Shown here piece by piece: positions 1 through 11,680 of a stretch of 64,000 bases of DNA. A model generated the notes under the pieces. It saw nothing but the letters and a program-made list of their open reading frames with translations, ran no database searches and was not told the origin of the DNA. The stretch's first letter is position 1; the number at the start of each line of letters is the position of its first letter. Source of the stretch: Delphinapterus leucas (lineage: Eukaryota; Chordata; Mammalia; Artiodactyla; Monodontidae); contig NW_022098026.1 of assembly GCF_002288925.2 (NCBI RefSeq), positions 17,189,005-17,253,004 of the forward strand. The letters run 5' to 3'. A program made the translations under genes and the position numbers.

Positions 1-1255
1 AAGAAGGCCAACCTAGCCCTCTGGGTTTTCTGAGGAGAGAATTCAAGGACTGCAAAACTGACAAAGAATGCAGGGTGGCTGGAGATGAAAACCCCCTTTG
101 CCCTTTCCCCAAGAGGAGACTTTGTGTTTCATGCCTTCCTGGAATTCTGCTGGCAGGGGCCTGGACCTGGGTTTGTTGTTTCTCGAGGTTGGGAGGCAGA
201 GAATCATCAAGACACAGAGGAAACAAGCCTGGGGAGGGAGAGGTAAAGGGCTTAAGCCACGGAATTACACCGTTTTGGGGTGGGGCAAGAGTCTTTGTTG
301 TGTTCATTCATTCATGCATGCTTCCATTCATACATTCATCTACTTGCAGGCATTTATTACTAGAGGTGCTGAGCTCAGAGGCAGCCCAGATTCACAAAGC
401 TTCCTGACTTACTCGTCAGGTTGCTGCCCTTAAGGATAGCTCTCCTGCTGTGGTGAAACAATCTTTTCTGTTCTCTGAGGAGCAAATTATAATAGTTCAG
501 GCACAGGGGGTAGATGTGAATTCCAGACTGCTGCCTGTAGAGAGGATGAGCTTTCAGAGGGAGGAGGCCTGGCAGGATCAGTGTGCCTCACTTTCCTGCC
601 TGTCCCCCACATTCCCTGAACCCCAAGAGAGGGCACAATCATGCCTGTTGAAGCCTGTCCCTTTTACTTGGGCAATCTGCCTTCTTGCTTCCTCATTCTT
701 CACTCCAGCAACACTTTAGTCCACGGAATGGGACGGACTCACAGGATATATTCTTCCTTCCTTCCATGCTTTCTCTTTCTTTTCCTTCTTTTAGTATTTA
801 CTGAACATCTACCAAGCGCCAGGCACTCTACTAGGTGGCTTCCTTAAAGCTGTTGAAGTGAAATGGTGCTTTCCGAACAAGAAGTATTCTGCTGTCATTC
901 CTCTGCCACGTGGAGCTAGGCAGAGATGTTTTTTCTCCCTCTCTCTTTTCTCTGCCTCAGCCGGTTCTCTGAGGTGACAAAAGCTGGCCTTTGGCTCCCT
1001 CCTTGCGGACAGCCCACTGCAGCCCTCCCTTCCTTTCCCCACTTTCTCTGGCACCTACGGGCCAGATGAGACTGGGGCACCGTGAGTCCTGCCGTCTAAG
1101 CCTGTGTCTATTCCGTTAGCACTTTGGTCACTTTAGGGCCTCTGGGAGCCAGGACACTTTCATAACCCCCAGAGAAGACCAAAGCCACCCCAGCCTTCTG
1201 GATGTCCGAAGTTCCCTCCCATGTGGCTTCTGCATCAATGACCTACCCCTGGTTT

Positions 1256-1256
<1 letters not shown>
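1..1256. other. Unassigned upstream sequence
   Basis: No gene or clear repeat. A short stretch near 790-840 resembles the conserved core of MIR/L2-type old repeats ('ctgaacatctaccaagcgccaggcactcta'-like). Small open frames here show no recognisable protein. Confidence 0.5.

Positions 1257-1308
<52 letters not shown>
1257..1308. repeat. (TG)n microsatellite
   Basis: An almost uninterrupted TG dinucleotide run of about 25 units. It generates spurious Cys-Val and His-Thr peptides in translation. Confidence 0.97.
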
Positions 1309-2690
1309 TGGTTTTTTTGGTTTGTTTCTGCCTCAGGCACATTTTCTCTGTAATTTTTGGAACCCAAATATAAGGGAAATCTCATTTGCTCCGTTCTGAC
1401 TCATTTACAATTAAATACACTTGTTCCCATCTGTGTCTGTATACATCTGCATACATTTGCTATAGCATTGCCCTTAATTTTGGAAAATGATGCGGCTGGT
1501 GTTATTTTTACCCTGACTGACAAATTGTCTGAGACCAGTGGGTGTTCACCCACCCAGTGACAGCCCCCACCCAGTCCTGTCCCTGAGGGAGGTGGTGACA
1601 TTTCTCGCATGGGAAAGACATCAGACCCCTGGTCAGTACTGGTCTTTGTGGTTGCCTGTCTTAGGGGGTCCAGCTGCCAGGACTGGGTGTGTGCCTGTCC
1701 ATCTCAGTGCCAAGGCCTCACTGACCACAGAGATGGGCCTTGACTCCCTAGGCTACCTGCTGGCAGCTGCTTTGCTAAGCATCGAATTGGGAGGTGGAGT
1801 GGTGGGGGGGGCTTGCTGACACTCAGGGAAGGTGACACTGAGGCAGTACTGCCAGGTCACCTCAGCCCATCCCCTCCCAGCCCAAGAGAACTGAAGAGCT
1901 GTCTTTACTGTTCAGAGGGATATGGTGGCACGTGTGGGCGCCTGCCTCACCTACGTACCTAAAAATACCACACCATGGTTGTCTACCACTTTTTTTCCTC
2001 AAAAATCCAAGTTATATTCACATTTAATGAGATGATGGTGCCTGTCAGTACACTTCAAGACCTTTTTATATTATCTCATTGAATAATTTTATTTATACGC
2101 ATATGCTAAAATAGAACTTGGCCAACAATAATATAGGATGCAGAAGATAAGACATCAACTGCTGCCTATCAAAAAAAAGTTTATATCAAAACAATTCTTG
2201 AAACAATATTCACGTTCTGCTGAACTTTAACCTCTCTTGGAAATTCTGTGATGGGTAGTGTTGCTACTTCTGTTGATAAATAATTCAGATCTCAGAGAAA
2301 GGCTAGGCTTTCGTATTTTTTCTGCATTGCTTCTAAGACCCTGGACTCCATACTTCATGTTGATGCCAGAATTACCCAGAGTGTCATTCTGTAGCCTGAG
2401 ACCTCTTTAGGCTGAGAAAAAACGATCCATGGGCACCAGTTACAACCAAGGATACTCTTTGTACTTGGCTTTGTCTTGGGCCTAAAGACTCCACAGAGGT
2501 GGAGTAGCTGCCATCCCTGGTCTTGGAGAACTTAATGACTGGCCAATATTTCCAATCTAATGTTGGGGATCAGTTAGCTACTCTCCTCCAGTGGGTTCCT
2601 GGGTCTCTGCCATCTCCACTGAGAACCTCTGCCCAAGATTCCTTGACTGGTTAAGGCCTTATCCCTTGCTCAGTCTGAGTGGCTGCTAAG
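1309..2690. other. Unassigned sequence
   Basis: No gene recognised. The sequence is of mixed composition without obvious SINE, L1 or L2 signatures. The AT-rich segment about 1980-2330 contains no long open frame. Confidence 0.5.
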
Positions 2691-2738
2691 CACACACACA
2701 CACACAGACACACACACACAGACACACACACACACAGA
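2691..2738. repeat. (CA)n / CACAGA microsatellite
   Basis: CA repeats interrupted twice by CAGA units. Confidence 0.95.
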
Positions 2739-2799
2739 GTCAGTTGTGGGCAGAGTCAGCTGCTCCTTAAGCAACCAAATCTACTATACATAACCCCCT

Positions 2800-3115
2800 T
2801 TGCCTAGGTTCTAGACCTACAATGCCTCTTAAAATTTCCTCTCTTTTGGCGCTTAACTCCTTGCCATCCCTCAGGTCTTGACTGAGACACCACCTTCTCC
2901 AAGAAACCAGGTTGGGCTGGGTGTCCCTGCTCTGTGTCTATATAGCAGTATATTGTAATTGCCTGGAGATGTGTCTTTGGTTTCACTAGACTGTATGCTT
3001 TCTGCAGACAAAAGCTGTGTCTGTCTTACATCCCTTGTGCCTAGAGCAGGGCCTGATATTTGGTAGCTGTCCAATAAATATGTATTAAATGAGTGAGTGA
3101 ATAAATGAATGCATT
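2800..3115 (+). mobile_element. L2 LINE 3' end
   Basis: Carries the L2 3'-end signature: tctgcctt-type body, 'actgtatgctttctgcagac', 'gcctagagcagggcctg' and a terminal AATAAATAT...GAATGAATG-like tail ending at about 3115. Degraded and ancient. Confidence 0.8.
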
Positions 3116-3201
3116 CCTAAACTGAGTCATTTTATAGAATCCATGGTCATTTCACTCAATTCATTCTGTGGAAGAAACCAGTTTTCTTAAAAAGAAACTG
3201 A

Positions 3202-3407
3202 GGGCTTCCCTGGTGGCGCAGTGGTTGAGAGTCCGCCTGCTGATGCAGGGACACGGGTTCGTGCCCCAGTCCGGGAAGATCCCACATGCCGCGGAGCGGC
3301 TAGGCCCGTGAGCCATGGCCGCTGAGCCTGCGCGTCTGGAGCCTGTGCTCCGCAACGGGAGACGCCACAACAGTGAGAGGCCCGCGAAACAAAAAAAAAA
3401 AAAAAAA
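3202..3407 (+). mobile_element. CHR SINE, short subtype
   Basis: tRNA-derived head (gggcttccctggtggcgcag), body ending in 'gagaggcccgcg' and a poly-A tail. TSD aaaagaaactga at 3190-3201 and 3408-3419. Confidence 0.95.
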
Positions 3408-3632
3408 AAAAGAAACTGATATTGCATATGTTGAGGTAAACGTTTAGAGAGATCTACCCCAAAATGAAACAGTAATGACAGTAATAGTTGAAAACAATAT
3501 GGGATAGTACAATAATAGGTGAATTGAATTTTCTTTTTACTTGTGTGTGTTTTCTAACTTTTCTACAATGAGATATATATACCAAAAGAAGTTACCATGT
3601 ACAATTATGCTATATAACTGTCCTAAATTCTT

Positions 3633-3827
3633 TTTTGCGGTACGCGGGCCTCTCACTGTTGTGTCCTCTCCCGTTGCAGAGCACAGGCTCCGGATGCGCA
3701 GGCTCAGCGTCCATGGCTCACGGGCCCAGCCGCTCCACGGCATGTGGGATCTTCCCGGACCGGAGCACGAACCCGTGTCCCTTGCATCGGCAGGCGGACT
3801 CTCAACCACTGCACCACCAGGGAAGCC
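3633..3827 (-). mobile_element. CHR SINE, short subtype (first of a same-site pair)
   Basis: Antisense copy: T-tract, 'gcggtacgcgggcctctcac' and end 'ccaccagggaagcccc'. Flanked by cctaaattctttt on both sides (3622 and 3828). Confidence 0.95.
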
Positions 3828-3838
3828 CCTAAATTCTT

Positions 3839-4046
3839 TTTTTTTTTTTTTTTGCGGTATGTGAGCCTCTCACTGTTGTGGCCTCTCTCGTTGCAGAGCA
3901 CAGGCTCTGGACGTGCAGGCTCAGCAGCCATGGCTCACGGGCCCAGCCGCTCTGCGGCATGTGGGATCTTCCCGGACCGGGGCATGAACCCTTGTCCCCT
4001 GCATCGGCAGGCGGACTCCCACCCACTGCGCCACCAGGGAAGCCCC
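3839..4046 (-). mobile_element. CHR SINE, short subtype (second of a same-site pair)
   Basis: Second antisense copy, directly adjacent to the first. It lies between the second and third copies of cctaaattcttt (3828 and 4047). Confidence 0.95.
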
Positions 4047-4455
4047 CCTAAATTCTTTTTATAAATTTGCTTTAAATGCATCTTCTCCATCCCAAGAAGT
4101 AATGGTAATGATAAATAATGTTTATTAAGAAGCTGTTGTGTCAGTATGGTCCTCTGAGGAATAGACACCAAGATGAGATCAGGCATGCAAGAGATTAATG
4201 AGGGAGCATCTGTGAAGGATAAAGGGAGAGGAAGCTGGGGAAGATGATGAGAGTCTTTTGACTACAATGCAGATTTGACAATCTGGAAAAGGAGATGGGC
4301 AATGAGGGAGGATTGGGTTGGAAGAGCTTCAGACCGAAGTGCAGTTCTGAAAAAGTCTCAGCCAGGCTTGCTGAGAGTCCTGAGCAAATGTTGGCCATCA
4401 GATCAAAGAATAAACAAAATGTCATATATACAAACACAGAATATTATTCAATCTT

Positions 4456-4815
4456 CTTTTTTTAAAATTTATTTTTGGCTGCATTTGGTCTTCATTGCTG
4501 CTTTCTCTAGTCGCGGTGAGTGGGGGTTACTCTTCGTTGTGGTGCACGGCCTTCTCATTGTGGTTGCTTCTCTTGTTGTGGAGCATGGGCTCTAGGTGCA
4601 CAAGCTTCAGTAGTTGCAGCACGTGGGCTCAGTAGTTACAGCATGTGGGCTCAGTAGTTGCGGCGTGCAGGCTCTAGGGCACCCAGGGTTCAGTAGTTGT
4701 GGCACACGGGCTCAGTTGCTCCACGCCATGTGGGATCTTCCCAGACCAGGGATCGAACCCATTTCCCCTGCATTGGCAGGCAGATTCTTAAACACTGCAC
4801 CACCGGGGAAGTCCG
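4456..4815 (-). mobile_element. CHR SINE, long subtype
   Basis: Long form with 'tttggctgcatttggtct', repeated 'ctcagtagttg' modules and tRNA head. TSD ttattcaatctt at 4444-4455 and 4816-4827. The central 'cagtagtt' module appears expanded in this copy. Confidence 0.93.
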
Positions 4816-4827
4816 TTATTCAATCTT

Positions 4828-5424
4828 AAAGGAAAGGAATCTGACACCTGATAACATGCGTGAACCCTGAAGGCATTATGCTAAGCAAAATAAGTTAGTC
4901 ACAAAAGGACAAACAGTGTAGTATTCCACTTATATGAGGTACCTAGAGTAGTCAAATTCATACAGGTAGAAAGTAGAATGGTGGCTGCCAGGAGCTTCAG
5001 TTGCGGGGCACGGGAGTGGGGAGTTAATGTTTAATCAGTATGGAATTTCAGTCTGGGAAGAAGAAAAAGTTCTGAAGATGAATGGCGGTAATGGTTGCAC
5101 AATAATGTGAATGCACTTAGTGCCACTGAACTGTATACTTAAAAATGGTTAAAATGATGAACTTTATGTTATGTATATTTTACCACACACACAAAAAAGT
5201 TGTCCATCAGAACAGTCCCATGTTGTGCAGGAAAGGCCCAACTCTAGTACCCCTGCTAGGTTCAGACATAGGCTGAGAGCAGCCCAGAGGGTGCATGGCC
5301 TTGGTGTGGATGCTGTGATAGATCTTGAGGTCAGTCAGCTCTGCTCACTACAGCAGTTTTCTCAAAGGGAAATCTGAGCAGCACATCACCATGGCCACTG
5401 TGGTCACCATAGCTGTGTAATGCC
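4828..5424. other. Unassigned sequence, likely L1-like old remnant at left
   Basis: The segment at about 4828-5190 ('ggaatctgacacctgataacatgcg...', 'acactgtagtattccacttatatgaggtac', 'gggagttaatgtttaat') resembles the sense-strand 3' region of an old L1. 5190-5424 is unassigned. Confidence 0.45.
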
Positions 5425-5665
5425 TCTGGACTTTGACTGCCTGGGTTCAATACCCAGCTCTGGCATTTTCTGGCTCTGTGACTGTGGGGAAATTATTCAA
5501 CTTCCCTGTGTGTGCCTTAGTTTATTTATCTATAAAAAAGGGGTAATGATGTTAGTTCCTACCTTATAGGGTATTACATAAATGAGCTAATATAGGTAAA
5601 GTGCTTAGAACATTGCCAGTTGTAAAGTATGCCGTTCGTAAGAATTTGCTAGTATCATCATGAAC
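5425..5665 (+). mobile_element. MIR SINE
   Basis: MIR-type order of motifs: 'gactgcctgggttcaa', 'tggctctgtgactgtgggg', 'cttccctgtgtgtgccttag', 'gtaaagtgcttagaaca'. Ancient and diverged, without a recognisable TSD. Confidence 0.8.
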
Positions 5666-5682
5666 CATTTACTGTGACATAG

Positions 5683-5830
5683 GCTCTGTGATAATGAGCT
5701 TATTTGATTACTTCAAAAGAGCCTCCCAACAACTTAAGAGGTAATAATCTCTCCATTTAGAGATGGGGAAACTGAGGCTTGGTGAGGCTACACAGCCAAT
5801 TAGAAGTGAAGCCCTGAGGAGGTCACTGGT
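5683..5830 (-). mobile_element. MIR SINE fragment
   Basis: Antisense MIR core: 'gagatggggaaactgaggct', 'cacagccaattagaagtgaa'. Confidence 0.7.
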
Positions 5831-6000
5831 GGCCCAGCTCAAGAGTCCAGACAATTAACTAGGTAATGCTGTATCCTGATCAGCCCTTTGCCTGTGACAC
5901 TGGCTCTTGCTCCATTCCAAGATAAGGGTTCCATCTTGGCCCTTGTCCTCAAGTATAGCATCTTCATCATCACCATTATCAAAACTGCCATCATCTTCAG

Positions 6001-6020
6001 TAGCAGCAGCAGCAGCAGCA
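6001..6020. repeat. Short (CAG)n run
   Basis: About six CAG units in non-coding sequence between an old repeat and a SINE. Reads as poly-Leu on the minus strand, but no gene is supported. Confidence 0.85.
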
Positions 6021-6222
6021 TCCAAGAGGCCTTTATTAAAAGCATCTAATTACACATTCTGCTGTTCTGTATTTTAGACAATAATTATACAGACTTCTAG
6101 GAGCTTAGCAGCTAATGCTTTGATGAGCACGTTAAGGGCTCCCAAATAGCAGGATAAAGGCACAGCTATAGAGTAACTTACAACTGGTGATGTCTCCTTG
6201 GGCAGGCTGTGAACTTCTTTCA

Positions 6223-6230
<8 letters not shown>

Positions 6231-6256
<26 letters not shown>

Positions 6257-6449
6257 GGTACACAGGCGTCTCACTGTTGTGGCCTCTCCCGTTGCGGAGC
6301 GCAGGCTCCAGACACGCAGGCTCAGCGGCCATGGCTCACGGGCCTAGCCACTCCGGGACATGTGGGATCTTCCCGGACCGGGGCACGAACCCGTGTCCCC
6401 TGCATCGGCAGGCGGACTCTCAGCCACTGCGCCACCAGGGAAGCCCCTT
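6231..6449 (-). mobile_element. CHR SINE, short subtype
   Basis: Long T tract, 'gcggtacacaggcgtctcac' and tRNA head antisense at the right end. TSD (g)agccttttt on both sides. Confidence 0.95.
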
Positions 6450-7264
6450 TGAGCCTTTTTGATAGGATAAAATCTACTTTCCTTCCCCCCAGACCATAGT
6501 GAGATAAGGTTTGAGGACATGCTTGGAGGATTAGGAAGCTCTGTGCAAACTTTAGCTAGCACTTCTCCCAGGCCTCTTTGATTGATCCTGCCAGAGTTGA
6601 TAGTGAGAATGCTCCTGTACTTCTCACCTGTGAATTCACTGCTCTTGCCCACTTGGGAGTACATGGATGATGAGAAGTAGGATCTTTCTGGCCTCACCCT
6701 CTGCCTTTTGCTCTTAGTTATCAGAATTTAATATGGTGTTATTTTCCTGGTTTGGCCCATAGGAAGGGGCTGCCTCTCTGCTTTAGGCCTAGATTCATGA
6801 CAACCCCTCCTACTACTGCCATAAAAATGACCGTTTCCTAATTCATATTTCTCTGAACCACATTTTTCTATCTAGTCAGTCAACACACATTAGTGAAGTG
6901 CCTATTATGTGCTGGTTATTGTGTTGTGTGCTAGGGGTAAGGAGGTGAATGGATGCCTTCCTTGAGCAGCTCACTGATATGGGCTAGTGGGGTAGATGAC
7001 AGGTAAATGTGTCATTGCAATACAGTGAGATAAGCCTTGACAGATGTGTGTACCAGGCTTGAATATCTGGGAGGATATCAGAATCTGGAAGAAAAAAGAG
7101 AATAACTGTGGGGGTAGGAAGGTGGGTGGTGAGGAGAGGAGGAAAGTTGTTCCAAGCTGAAGGAATTAGAGGCTTTGATTAGTGAAGCAGGTCTAAAGAC
7201 ATTCATAAACCCCCATCCTTCCAAATCTCAGGAATTGAGTGGGATGAGGTTGGAAAGATAGACC
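6450..7264. other. Unassigned sequence with old repeat traces
   Basis: No gene. 6880-6990 has MIR/L2-like wording ('agtgcctattatgtgctggt'). The rest is not assignable by eye. Confidence 0.45.
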
Positions 7265-7740
7265 AGCACCATTCATCCATTCAGCACCTACTATGTGCCA
7301 GACATTGCTCTAGGTACTGGGAATAAAATAGTGAACAAGACAGACAAGGTCCAAGATGTCAGGCTACATCCTAGAGGGAGAAGACCAATAATAAGTAAGT
7401 AGACAAACGAATAATTTTGGATGGTGACATGTGCTATGAAGAAAATACAATGGGATGATGGGATAGAGAGTGACTATCCAGCTACCTTAGAGTGGGTGAT
7501 CAGGAAGGCTGAATTGAGGCGGTGACATTTGAGTTGAGACCTGAACAATAAGAAGGCACTGCCATAGGGAGATTTGGGAGAAGAGCCTACCTGGCAGGGA
7601 GACAGCTTGTAGAAAGGGTCAGATCCCCAAAGGCCCTGTAGGCAGGCTAAATTGTTCAGGTTTTGTCCTGTAACAACCATAAGCCACCTGAGGCAGGGAG
7701 CACCTGCCAGGGCCACATTTTGGAAATCTCACCCTAGTCT
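7265..7740 (+). repeat. Copy of a long mammal-wide dispersed repeat (partial)
   Basis: Begins 'cattcagcacctactatgtg', then 'aaatagtgaacaagacagac', 'ggtgacatttgagttgagac', 'aaaggccctgtaggcaggct'. The same ordered motifs recur at 16.2 kb, 17.4 kb, 23.3 kb, 35.3 kb and 57.2 kb, always on this strand. The family name was not assigned by eye. Confidence 0.75.
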
Positions 7741-8269
7741 CCTGGGCCTCAGCCTCAGTGAAGACACAGGACACCTTCTACCTACCCCCTAAACCTGAAT
7801 ACCCTTTGATGGGCAGGGCAGTCAGAAGACATTGCTCACCACCAGGTAAAAAGGGCTTTGGTCCAGAGAGCCAGAGGTTTGGCTGAAAGCTCAAGGTGAG
7901 AGCAAAATGCTGAGGGCAAATGATAGCAGTCAGGGGGTCACAACCTCACCTTAAGCAAATTAATGAAAGGGATAAGGCATTGTGATCTAAGGGGACCTTG
8001 CTCTGTGCACTGTATTATGGCCCAGGAGGCAGAGGAAACTGGTGTGCCCAGTGTTGGAGGCACTGATGTGTTGTTGCTTAGCACAGCAGGTGGATGTCTT
8101 CCAAATTCATGACTCCTGCTGGTCCTGGACTGGGCTGTGGAGGCTGGGAAAAGCAGTAATGGGGTAGCCAATTTCATTTGCTAAACTGGACCTTGCTCAA
8201 CCCAGAAAACCCCAAGAAGGGTTTCACTGAGGGCATAATGCTCACTTTCAGTAGGAACTGCTGTTCTAG
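7741..8269. other. Unassigned sequence
   Basis: No recognisable gene or repeat. Confidence 0.5.
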
Positions 8270-9275
8270 ATAAAGTGTGGCGTGTTGTGTGGGGCTCAGC
8301 CCAGTCTCCTTTCTGTGTCCAGAGATGTTTCTAATACTCCATCTGGCATGGTCATTCCCCTGCTTAAAATCCTTTACCAGTCAAAAGAATTTATTAGCAT
8401 GGCATGATTCTAACCTGCTCGCTTCTCTATTCTCTCTGACCTTGCTGTGCCCAGTCATTTTAAAAAAATATTTATTTATTTATGTATTTTTGGCTGTGTC
8501 GGGTCTTTGTTGCGGCACTTGGACTTCTCTCTAGTTGTGGCACATGGGCTCCAGAGCACATGGGCTCTGTAGTTGCGGCACGCAGGCTTAGTTGCCCTGT
8601 GGCATGTGGGATCTTAATTCCCCGACCAGAGATCAAACCCGCGTCCCATGCACTGGAAGGCAGATTCTTAACCACTGGACCGTGAGGGAAGTCCCCCAGC
8701 CCAGTCATATCGAACATCTTGCTTTCCCCCAGAATCCACTATATTCTGTTGCCTCTGTGCCTTTGCACAGGCTGTTCCCTTGCTCTTGAATGCCTTCCCC
8801 TCACCTCCAACAACACTTCACCTGGCTAACTCCTACTTATCTTTCAGGACTCAGCTTAGATGTCAGAAAGTCTTTCCTGCCCTGCAGAGCTAGGGTTAGA
8901 GTTCAGTGGGCCACAGCACTCTTCCCCTCCTTTTTTTTTTCTTTTTTTATTTCTTCCCAGTTTTATTGAGACATAATTGACAATCCTCCTTTCCTTTTTT
9001 ACCTACCTACCTCTTTACTTGCAGCTCATCCTTCTGGCCTCCTGAGTCCTCCCAGACTAATCCAAGCTTCCCTCTTATACATTCTCACATTATTTTTCTT
9101 TCATAGCTCGTATCACAATGGGTAATGACATGTCCATGAAAGTGTTTAATTAATATCTGCCTCCTCCGCTAATCTGTAAACACCATGGGGGTATGTATGT
9201 TGTCTGTTTAGTTCATCATTGTATCCCAAGAGCTTGGCACGTAAATACTTACTAAATGAATGAATGAATGGTACC
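8270..9275 (+). mobile_element. L2 LINE 3' end, split by a SINE
   Basis: L2 body ('cccctgcttaaaatccttta', 'tgcctttgcacaggctgttc', 'tcaggactcagcttagatgt') and the standard L2 tail with GAATGAATGAATG. Interrupted at 8459-8698 by a CHR SINE. A short L1-like patch ('ttttattgagacataattga') lies at about 8958-8985. Confidence 0.85.
8459..8698 (-). mobile_element. CHR SINE, intermediate-length subtype
   Basis: Antisense, with 'tttggctgtgtcgggtcttt' and tRNA head at the right. TSD gcccagtcat at 8449-8458 and 8699-8708 splits an L2. Confidence 0.93.
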
Positions 9276-9289
9276 CTTAACAAATGGAG

Positions 9290-9506
9290 ATTACTCCCAG
9301 CATAGGACTCAGCTCATTATAAGAGCCTATGTACTTCTCTGTCCCTCAGCTATCCTATAAACTCCTTGAGGGGAGGAATGATGTTTGGCTCACCATGATT
9401 TCACAGTGCTTGGCATACTGTCTGGTAATTAGCCACTCAAAAAATATTTTTGAATAGGTGAATAAATTAATGTATGATGACAAGCATTCATTCATGTTCT
9501 CTTACC
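9290..9506 (+). mobile_element. L2 LINE 3' end
   Basis: 'ataaactccttgaggggagg' followed by 'agtgcttggcatactgtctg' and an AT-rich GAATAGGTGAATAAAT tail. Confidence 0.75.
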
Positions 9507-9514
9507 CTTCATTC

Positions 9515-9612
9515 ATTTTTTTTTTTTTTTTTGGCCGCACCACATGGCATGGCATGCAGGATCTTAGTTCCCCCACCAGAGTCCTAATCACTGGACCGCC
9601 AGGGAAGTCCCG
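9515..9612 (-). mobile_element. CHR-related SINE, about 100-bp short form
   Basis: T tract, 'ggccgcaccacatggcatgg' and 'ggaccgccagggaagtccc'. TSD cttcattc at 9507-9514 and 9615-9622. Confidence 0.88.
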
Positions 9613-9624
9613 CACTTCATTCTT

Positions 9625-11060
9625 TTTGTTTTGTTTTGTTTTCATGTTACTTTTTTTATTATTATTAATTTTTATTGGAGTATAGTTGCTTTACAATGTT
9701 GTGTTAGTTTCTACTGTGCTGCAAAGTGAATCAGTTATACGTATACATACATCCACTCTTTTTTTAAAATAAAATTTATTTAGGCTGCGTTGGGTCTTTG
9801 TTGCTGTGCGTGGGCTTTCTCTAGTTGCGGCGAGCAGGGGCTACTCTTCGTCGTGGTGCATGGGCTTCTCTTTGTTGTGGAGCACGGGCTCTAGGCGCAC
9901 GGGCTTCAGTAGTTGTGGCTCATGGGCTATAGAGCGCAGGCTCAGTACTTGTGGCGCATGGGCTTAGTTGCACCATGCCATGTGGGATCTTCCCGGACCA
10001 GGGCTCAAACCCGTGTCCCCTGCACTGACAGGCAAATTCTTAACCACTGTGCCACCAGGGAAGCCCTATCCACTCTTTTTTTTAGATTTCCTTCCCATTT
10101 AGGTCACCACAGATTAATGAGTAGGGTTCCCTGTGCTAAACAGTAGTTTCTCATTAGTTATCTATTTTATACATAGTAGTGTATATATGTCAATCCTAAT
10201 CTCCCAGCTCGTCCCACCCTCCCCTTCCCCCCTTGGTAACCATAGCTTGTTCTCTACATCTGTGACTCTATTTCTGCTTTGCCAATAAGTTAATCTGTAC
10301 CATTTTTCTAGATTCCACATATAAGCAATATTATATGATATTTTTCTCTTTCTGACTTCACTCTGTATGACAATTGCTAGGTCCATCCATATCACTGCAA
10401 ATGGCACTATTTCATGCCTTTTTAATGGCTGAGTAATATTCCATTGTATATATGTACCACATCTTCTTTATCCATTTCTCTGTTGAAGGACATTTTGGTT
10501 GCTTCCATGTCCTGGCTATTGTAAATAGCACTGCAGTGAACATCGTGGTGCATGCATCCTTTTGAATTATGGTTTTCTCCATATATATGCCTAGGAGTGG
10601 GATTGCTGGGTCATACGGTAGCTTTATTTTTAGCTTTTTAAGGAACCTCCATACTGTTCTTAGTGGCTGTAGCAATATACATTCCCACCAACAGTGTAGG
10701 AGGGTTCCCTTTTCTCCACACCTTCTCCAGCATTTATTGTTTGTAGATTTTTTGATGATGGTCACTCTGACCTGTGTGAGGTGATACCTCATTGTAGTTT
10801 TGATTTGCATTTCTCTAATAATTAGTGATGCTGAGCATCTTTTCATGTGTTTGTTGTCCATCTCTATGTCTTCTTTGGAGAAATGTCTACTTGGGCCTTC
10901 TGCCTGTTTTTTCATTGAATTATTTGGTTTTTGTGATATTGAGCTGCATGAGGTATATTTTGGAGATTAATCCCTTGTCAGTTGCTTCATTTGAAAATAT
11001 TTTCTCCATTCTGAGCGTTGTCTTTTTGTTTTGCTTATGGTTTCCTTTGCTGTGCAACCA
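9625..11060 (-). mobile_element. 5'-truncated L1, antisense, with ORF2 C-terminal remnant
   Basis: TSD cacttcattctt at 9613-9624 and 11061-11072. 3' UTR end first, then the ORF2 C-terminal region. On the minus strand, 10412-10915 reads 167 residues with L1 ORF2 landmarks ([47 protein letters not shown]). The endonuclease and reverse transcriptase are absent through truncation, so it is inactive. Split by a SINE at 9764-10067. Confidence 0.92.
9764..10067 (-). mobile_element. CHR SINE, long subtype, inside the L1
   Basis: TSD atccactctttt at 9751 and 10068, interrupting the L1 3' UTR. Younger than the L1. Confidence 0.93.
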
Positions 11061-11680
11061 CACTTCATTCTTAATATAGCAGTCAAGTGACCTTTTAAAA
11101 ATGCAAATCAGATCACGGTCACCACTTCATTTCTTAATATTACTAGGGGTTTTGCATTGCTCTTAAAGGACAACCCAAAGTCCTTACTATCACCTACAAG
11201 GTCCTACATGATTTGGCCCCTGCCTACTCCTCTGACCTTATGTAGTATTATCTTTTCCTCATTTACTACCCCTCACACACTTGTCTTTCTTGTGTTCCTT
11301 GAATACACCAGCCTTATTCCCACCCTCAGGCCTTTACACTTGCTATTTCCTCCTGTGGGATATTGTGACCCATCACAGGGCTCATTTTGGTCTTTCAGGT
11401 CTCAGCTCAAAGCTCACCTTTTCAGTGAGGCCTCTCCTGACCTTTCTATCCAAATAAGCATGCCTCCTTCCAGTCACTCTTAGCACTTACCCCTACCTGA
11501 AATCACATTGTTCATTTAACTGTTACCTACTTATTGTCTTTCTCCTTCTCTAGAATGTAAATTTCATGAGGGCTGCCCACTAAGGTATCTCCAGGGTCTA
11601 GTACAATGCATGTCACATAGTAGGTCCTCCAAAATATTTGTTGATTGAGCAAAAAAATGGATGAATGAATGAATATGGTA
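11061..11680 (+). mobile_element. L2 LINE 3' region, long copy
   Basis: About 600 bp in L2 order: 'cagatcacggtcaccacttc', 'aaggtcctacatgatttggc', 'gcctttacacttgctatttc', 'ctcagctcaaagctcacctt', 'gtacaatgcatgtcacatag' and tail GGATGAATGAATGAA. Confidence 0.88.

Noticed and set aside
1128..1399. His-Thr and Cys-Val repeat proteins
   Set aside because: Produced by the (TG)n microsatellite read in both directions.
3202..3270. tRNA-like sequence in each SINE head
   Set aside because: These are tRNA-derived SINE promoters (A and B box remnants), not functional tRNA genes: no cloverleaf, and an A-rich tail follows.
5839..6045. Leu-rich minus-strand peptide resembling a signal peptide
   Set aside because: Arises from a short CAG run. 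There is no gene structure around it.
10412..10915. 167-codon minus-strand open frame
   Set aside because: It is the C-terminal end of L1 ORF2 in a 5'-truncated L1, not a host gene.
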